A stretch of DNA of 9,944 nt. Origin: an uncultured Selenomonadaceae bacterium (lineage in GTDB: Bacteria; Bacillota_C; Negativicutes; Selenomonadales; Selenomonadaceae). Positions 7,601-9,944 of the stretch are shown here, one piece after another (the stretch's first letter is position 1; each line of letters begins with the position of its first letter). Location: contig CAMIWP010000020.1 of the NCBI GenBank assembly GCA_946402475.1, forward strand, positions 1 through 9,944, read 5' to 3'. A model generated the notes under the pieces. The model was not told the DNA's origin. It saw nothing but the letters and a program-made list of their open reading frames with translations, and did not search any database. The translations under genes and the position numbers were made by a program.

Positions 7601-8986
7601 CTCGTGGTGGAAAAGACCATGGTCGACCAGCACTATCAGGCCAGCGCCAAGGGCATCGTTCCCCTGAAAGCGATTTTTGCGGAATCGGACGAGGAGGTCA
7701 ATGATTATGAGCAGATCAAGCTGAATCTCACGCTGGATCAGGCGGACTTGAGTCTCTTGCCGCTCTTTTCCGACCATATTGACTGGGCCATAGGCGCCAC
7801 ACAGGGGAACATAGAGATTGCCGGGACGCTGTCCCACCCGTTGATCTACGGAAACATCGCCGTGCCGGAAGGCAGCGTGAAATTCAAGGAATTGGATGTG
7901 CCGATTACGGATATGCGGCTGGATCTCAAGTTCAACGGAACCTCCATAAAACAGGAGGAGTTCTCCGGCCGCATGGGGAACGGGAGCTACCGAATGAAGG
8001 GAGCCGTTGTTCTTGACGGACGCTCCCTGTCGAAGTACGATCTTCAGTTGAGCATGGATTCCCTTGACGTGCAGAGTAGCTTCTACCGGGGGCCCCTTTC
8101 CGGCGAGTTCCGGGTAGAGGAAGGGGAGATTGAGCCTCTGCCCGGCAGGAAGGTCATCTGTCCCAAGATCATCGGCAATCTCCAATTGGAAAATTGCAGA
8201 GTGTCCCTTCCCTCTGTTCCGGAAGCGGAAGGGGAGATGCCGAACATCCTGCTGGACGTTTCGGTGAATCTGGGAAAGAAGGTGCGGTTCTACAGCAGCC
8301 ATCTCTATGACATGTATCTGGAAGGATCGGCTCATTTCGGGGGATCCACCAGGTATCCTAAGACATCCGGCACCATTTCCGTGAAGCGCGGCGGGACATT
8401 CACCTACTTGAGTACGGTGTTCAACATTCGAAACGGGGAACTCCAGTTCAATCAAGTGGATTCCTTTATGCCCAGCATTTCCTTCTTTGCGGATACCCGT
8501 CTTGCCCAGGCGAAGATCTTCCTTTGGGCCGCGGGTCCGCTGGGAAGTGACAAAATGAAGCTTCGGCTGGCCTCTTCGCCCCAGATGAGTCAGACGGAGA
8601 TCGTCAATCTGCTCACTTTCCGCAGCAACGTAAATAACAAGGGAAAGAACGAAATGGGTGGCCTTCTTCTCACCGGTCTCCAGATGAGCATATTGTCTGG
8701 TTTGGAAGATGCCGTGCGGGAAGTCCTGTATCTGGACGTGTTCTCCATTTCCCAAGGGAGCGGATCGACCTTCAGCCGAAAGGAGGACGATAAGGATTAC
8801 TACAGCCTGACCATCGGGAAATACGTCAGCGACAAAGTCCTGTTCAAGTACACCCAAGGCTTTGGCAACGGCAGCGACAAGTATCGCTTCGGCGTTACTT
8901 ATGAGCTCACAGATCGCATTGGATTGACTTATGAGCGGGAGGGCAAGGAAAATATCGTCGGAGTGGAAGCAAGAATTAAATTTTAA
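4649..8986 (+). CDS. tamB: TamB-like giant periplasmic bridge protein (DUF490/AsmA-like)
   Basis: This protein of about 1445 residues has an N-terminal membrane anchor (about 9-27, after a basic MKGKGAK start) followed by an AsmA-like segment (VPVEIGTISMESSHSLVIKDI). A long beta-rich body carries the recurring pattern G(T/S)LxNPxxxG, and the C-terminal TamB domain (about 1075-1445) ends in a terminal Phe (ARIKF). The size matches TamB (1259 in E. coli), somewhat enlarged. TamB-family proteins form a hydrophobic groove from inner to outer membrane and are implicated in anterograde phospholipid transport; in Veillonella, tamB mutations suppress mla defects. The body shows eight pattern copies about 100 residues apart. 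ATG 4649 is preferred because GGGG (4639-4642) is 6 nt upstream; ATG 4637, four codons earlier, has an AGG directly abutting it and is the alternative. The gap to tolC is 38 nt with no terminator. No TamA/BamA homologue is in the window. Confidence 0.93.
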   Translation: MKGKGAKTAAGIFIGCAFFALLAVWLYGRSASFMEMAGETAAAKATEILGVPVEIGTISMESSHSLVIKDIAVYDKQAECIARVEEARVGFRLLSVFSGDPAAAVDEVVLRQVNARLSQREDGTWNAEDIVSEEGGENTFRGKVRVEEGTLVGRAEGKEVLLENLSVGLDMGSYPVMKAEAEADVRGAKLRAEGTVSDERKIVTAKVEDVDLEQYLPLVPDGVIPENVRILSGEIPKAKVAILQQYGELSFSGQAEYKRGSVQVEQTKIEDIHGFATFTDSELMLFTDAKAAEQKAHIHGKLRWDTGAPFMDLHAESEAFDPGAVLPTIPFHGPVSFQAHVTGSFTNPAVDGEFRVPFGEAEGIAIRQGKARVHFADNILHLQDVSAGVFDGTVEGEGELRLDDMSYVAHLKAENLEAAHLSEYVPEVSGRVSADLGLSGRGEDLGNLEVYGSAGARNAFYGEVPVRDLSVSFYAKGKDVTVDYLSLQAGKSSNIGIEGQLRDGNELEFSFYGWHVEMDLLSKLVPQADITGWGDFQGRIKGNVENPRIGVKLSCIKGTLFKQPFDTLQTTMGGSLDGVGIRNFLMEKDGREVWQVHGYAGFVGEKRVDLHVDTVGARMEDIAALVAPDQPITGNVDNTIHITGTLEDPHAVGYIHMYRGSYRGMLVIGVDGDYFLEGDKVRLQDARIKTPFIDMDVSGTLDRKTQEMDMVLSVYDIDMKRLEHRFPYGVSGHGTFSGNLRGSLSSPVFKGTLESEEIILNEQVISKIYGQVEYGNNMVSFREFGFTQGEGAYQLNSGLNLSDESIFGRVSVKSADINALASILNQKTDQIQGTLDAEAVLGGTLDNPSVYVKGSIPAAKIAGHDVHDLALAMNLANRVMTVEKLEGFQGASGYFQAVATASMEGPLQGRLSARDLEAGLFTELAKLDAKAVGMTDMEAQFGGTLQNPSAEISLAVRKGGVDTATFDDMKGEFALKNGLIDVRQLVVEKTMVDQHYQASAKGIVPLKAIFAESDEEVNDYEQIKLNLTLDQADLSLLPLFSDHIDWAIGATQGNIEIAGTLSHPLIYGNIAVPEGSVKFKELDVPITDMRLDLKFNGTSIKQEEFSGRMGNGSYRMKGAVVLDGRSLSKYDLQLSMDSLDVQSSFYRGPLSGEFRVEEGEIEPLPGRKVICPKIIGNLQLENCRVSLPSVPEAEGEMPNILLDVSVNLGKKVRFYSSHLYDMYLEGSAHFGGSTRYPKTSGTISVKRGGTFTYLSTVFNIRNGELQFNQVDSFMPSISFFADTRLAQAKIFLWAAGPLGSDKMKLRLASSPQMSQTEIVNLLTFRSNVNNKGKNEMGGLLLTGLQMSILSGLEDAVREVLYLDVFSISQGSGSTFSRKEDDKDYYSLTIGKYVSDKVLFKYTQGFGNGSDKYRFGVTYELTDRIGLTYEREGKENIVGVEARIKF

Positions 8987-9007
8987 CGGTTTGACGGGTG
9001 CCGTGAG

Positions 9008-9013
9008 AGGAGG
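9008..9013 (+). promoter_or_regulatory. Ribosome binding site of the sigma factor gene
   Basis: A perfect AGGAGG lies 8 nt before TTG 9022 and 14 nt before ATG 9028, and it overlaps GTG 9013. The first spacing is ideal, so TTG 9022 is the likely start. Confidence 0.8.
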
Positions 9014-9021
9014 TGTGCGGT

Positions 9022-9654
9022 TTGCAGATGCAGGATTACCTGAGGGAATTGTCTCGGGTGGAACTGTTGGAGAAAGATGAGGAAGAGGAACTTTGGCGTC
9101 GATGCAAGGAAGATGGCGACATCAGGGCAAGGCAGCGGCTCATCGAATCCTACCAGCCCTTGGTGTTCAAATTGGCCATGCCTTTTCGGCCGATGGGAAA
9201 CATCATGGATATCATCCAGGAGGGAACGGTGGGACTCATCGAGGCAACAGAAGCCTTTGACTTTCGACGCGGCGTCGCCTTTAGTCTCTACGCAACCCAT
9301 CGCATCCGGGGGCGGATGCTGAACTTTGTGGAACGGGAAGGAAGAGCTGACGTTGCCTGCATGGATGGCCCCATGGAGAATGGCAGGGAAACCATCAAGG
9401 AAGGACTGATGGATCTGGGGGTCACCGTGCAGGAACAGGTAGAGAACCATGAACTTCTTCACCGTATTCACAGAGCGATGGATCGCCTGCCCGTGAAGGA
9501 ACGCATGGTACTGGAAAGCGTCTACATCAACTCTGAGCCGGTCAAGGATGTGGCAAAAGGACTGCAGGTCAGCACATCCTGTATCTATCGGCTCCAGAAA
9601 AGGGGAATCCGCAGGGTCAGGGGAATGCTGTCGAGATTCATGCGGAATTGGTGA
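9022..9654 (+). CDS. Sigma-70 family alternative sigma factor (regions 2 and 4, short linker)
   Basis: This 210-residue factor would direct RNA polymerase to a specific promoter set. The N-terminal segment DYLRELSRVELLEKDEEEELW resembles sigma region 1.2. It leads into region 2.1 (ARQRLIESYQPLVFKLA) and a clear region 2.2-2.4 (about 63-104: MDIIQEGTVGLIEATEAFDF, then SLYATHRIRGRMLNF). Region 4 (about 152-205: MDRLPVKERMVLE, then VKDVAKGLQVSTSCIYRLQK) holds a helix-turn-helix. Region 3 is replaced by a linker of about 45 residues. The YAxxxIRGxML motif is nearer to group 3 factors (FliA/SigB/SigF type) than to ECF factors. It starts with TTG after a perfect AGGAGG. It lies 35 nt after tamB with no terminator, so it is probably co-transcribed. 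The regulon is unknown; I cannot assign a subfamily name. Confidence 0.9.
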   Translation: MQMQDYLRELSRVELLEKDEEEELWRRCKEDGDIRARQRLIESYQPLVFKLAMPFRPMGNIMDIIQEGTVGLIEATEAFDFRRGVAFSLYATHRIRGRMLNFVEREGRADVACMDGPMENGRETIKEGLMDLGVTVQEQVENHELLHRIHRAMDRLPVKERMVLESVYINSEPVKDVAKGLQVSTSCIYRLQKRGIRRVRGMLSRFMRNW

Positions 9655-9690
9655 ACTTGTGAATTCGCGCGGAAAGGAGGTGGAAAGGCC

Positions 9691-9944
9691 ATGCGGGATA
9701 GAAAACAGCTTAGGCAGCATATCCGCGCTGCCCGGGATTGGCTCGGGGAGGCGGATGCGTCACTGGAGCACGAGAACGATGTACGAGGCAATTTGAGGCT
9801 GATGCTGGCTCAGGCGGAGCTTCAGCGGGCAAAGGAGGCTCTTCCGAGGGCTGTGTGGAAGAGATGGGGTATGCGTCTATTGCCCTTGATGGCAGCGATG
9901 ATCCTTTTCATGGGCGCCCTGTGGCTACACTCTGTTATACACAT
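9691..9944 (+). CDS. Unrecognised membrane protein, 5' part only
   Basis: The frame is open from ATG 9691 to the right edge (84 complete codons), so the gene is truncated by the window. AAAGGAGG (9673-9680) lies 10 nt upstream and supports the start. The first ~55 residues are charged and predicted helical (MRDRKQLRQHIRAARDWLGE, later NLRLMLAQAELQRAKEALPR), probably a two-helix hairpin. A hydrophobic segment of about 20 residues follows (RLLPLMAAMILFMGALWLHS), preceded by basic residues (KRWGMR), implying a cytoplasmic N-terminus and export of the missing C-terminal part. I do not recognise the family. Position directly after a sigma factor gene (36 nt) makes a membrane anti-sigma factor or a co-regulated envelope protein possible, but no anti-sigma motif is visible. 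Confidence 0.75.
   Translation, partial: MRDRKQLRQHIRAARDWLGEADASLEHENDVRGNLRLMLAQAELQRAKEALPRAVWKRWGMRLLPLMAAMILFMGALWLHSVIH

Noticed and set aside
7052..8857. 601-codon open frame on the minus strand inside tamB
   Set aside because: It is fully antisense to the convincing tamB frame, rich in His/Gly/Arg typical of shadow translation, has no recognisable domain, and no ribosome binding site was evident.
9013..9030. GTG 9013 or ATG 9028 as the sigma factor start
   Set aside because: GTG 9013 overlaps the AGGAGG itself and ATG 9028 is 14 nt from it; TTG 9022 has the ideal 8-nt spacing.
1..9944. CRISPR array, tRNA, rRNA or transposase gene
   Set aside because: No regularly spaced direct repeats, tRNA-like cloverleaf, rRNA sequence or transposase motif was seen; the spacer elements are palindromic and non-coding.

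Overview
The window reads as chromosomal DNA from a diderm Firmicute (class Negativicutes, most likely Selenomonadaceae-like). This is an inference. It combines outer-membrane biogenesis genes (a phospholipid-transport ABC system, a TolC-type outer membrane factor, a TamB-type giant protein) with strong Firmicute-style AGGAGG ribosome binding sites and a Firmicute-type alternative sigma factor. The MlaD is the elongated type that ends in an outer-membrane beta-barrel. That type is described from Veillonella parvula, where mlaEFD works without MlaA and MlaC and its mutant phenotypes are suppressed by tamB mutations. No species can be named from the sequence alone. All genes are on the + strand.

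Layout. Positions 2-1113 hold the 3' end of mlaE and a complete mlaF. mlaD (1110-2393) follows with a 4-nt ATGA overlap. Next is a 591-nt gene-free spacer (2394-2984), the most unusual DNA in the window. It carries three separate imperfect-palindrome elements (2417-2531, 2534-2701, 2774-2957), each bounded by its own terminal inverted repeats. Between the second and third lie a near-consensus sigma-A promoter (TTGGCA, 18 nt, TATAAT) and a nested inverted repeat covering its -35 region. The third element sits between this promoter and the tolC start, so the presumed tolC leader is about 220 nt and structured.

Downstream are tolC (2985-4610), tamB (4649-8986, 1445 aa), a two-domain sigma-70 family factor (9022-9654) and the 5' part of an unrecognised single-pass membrane protein gene (9691 to the window end). 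Gaps between these genes are only 35-38 nt and no terminator is visible, so tolC-tamB-sigma-membrane protein probably form one transcript. mlaEFD may be a separate transcript or may read through the spacer.

Working model (part established in Veillonella, part inference): MlaEF in the inner membrane powers lipid movement through a MlaD tube that spans the periplasm and ends in the outer membrane. TamB provides a second groove-like lipid bridge acting in the opposite direction. TolC is an outer membrane exit duct whose partner pump is not in the window. The sigma factor at the end of the cluster could tie envelope status to transcription, which is untested. The items most worth following are the palindromic elements, the ~100-residue periodicity of TamB, the ~36-residue repeats of the MlaD stalk, and the sigma factor/membrane protein pair.
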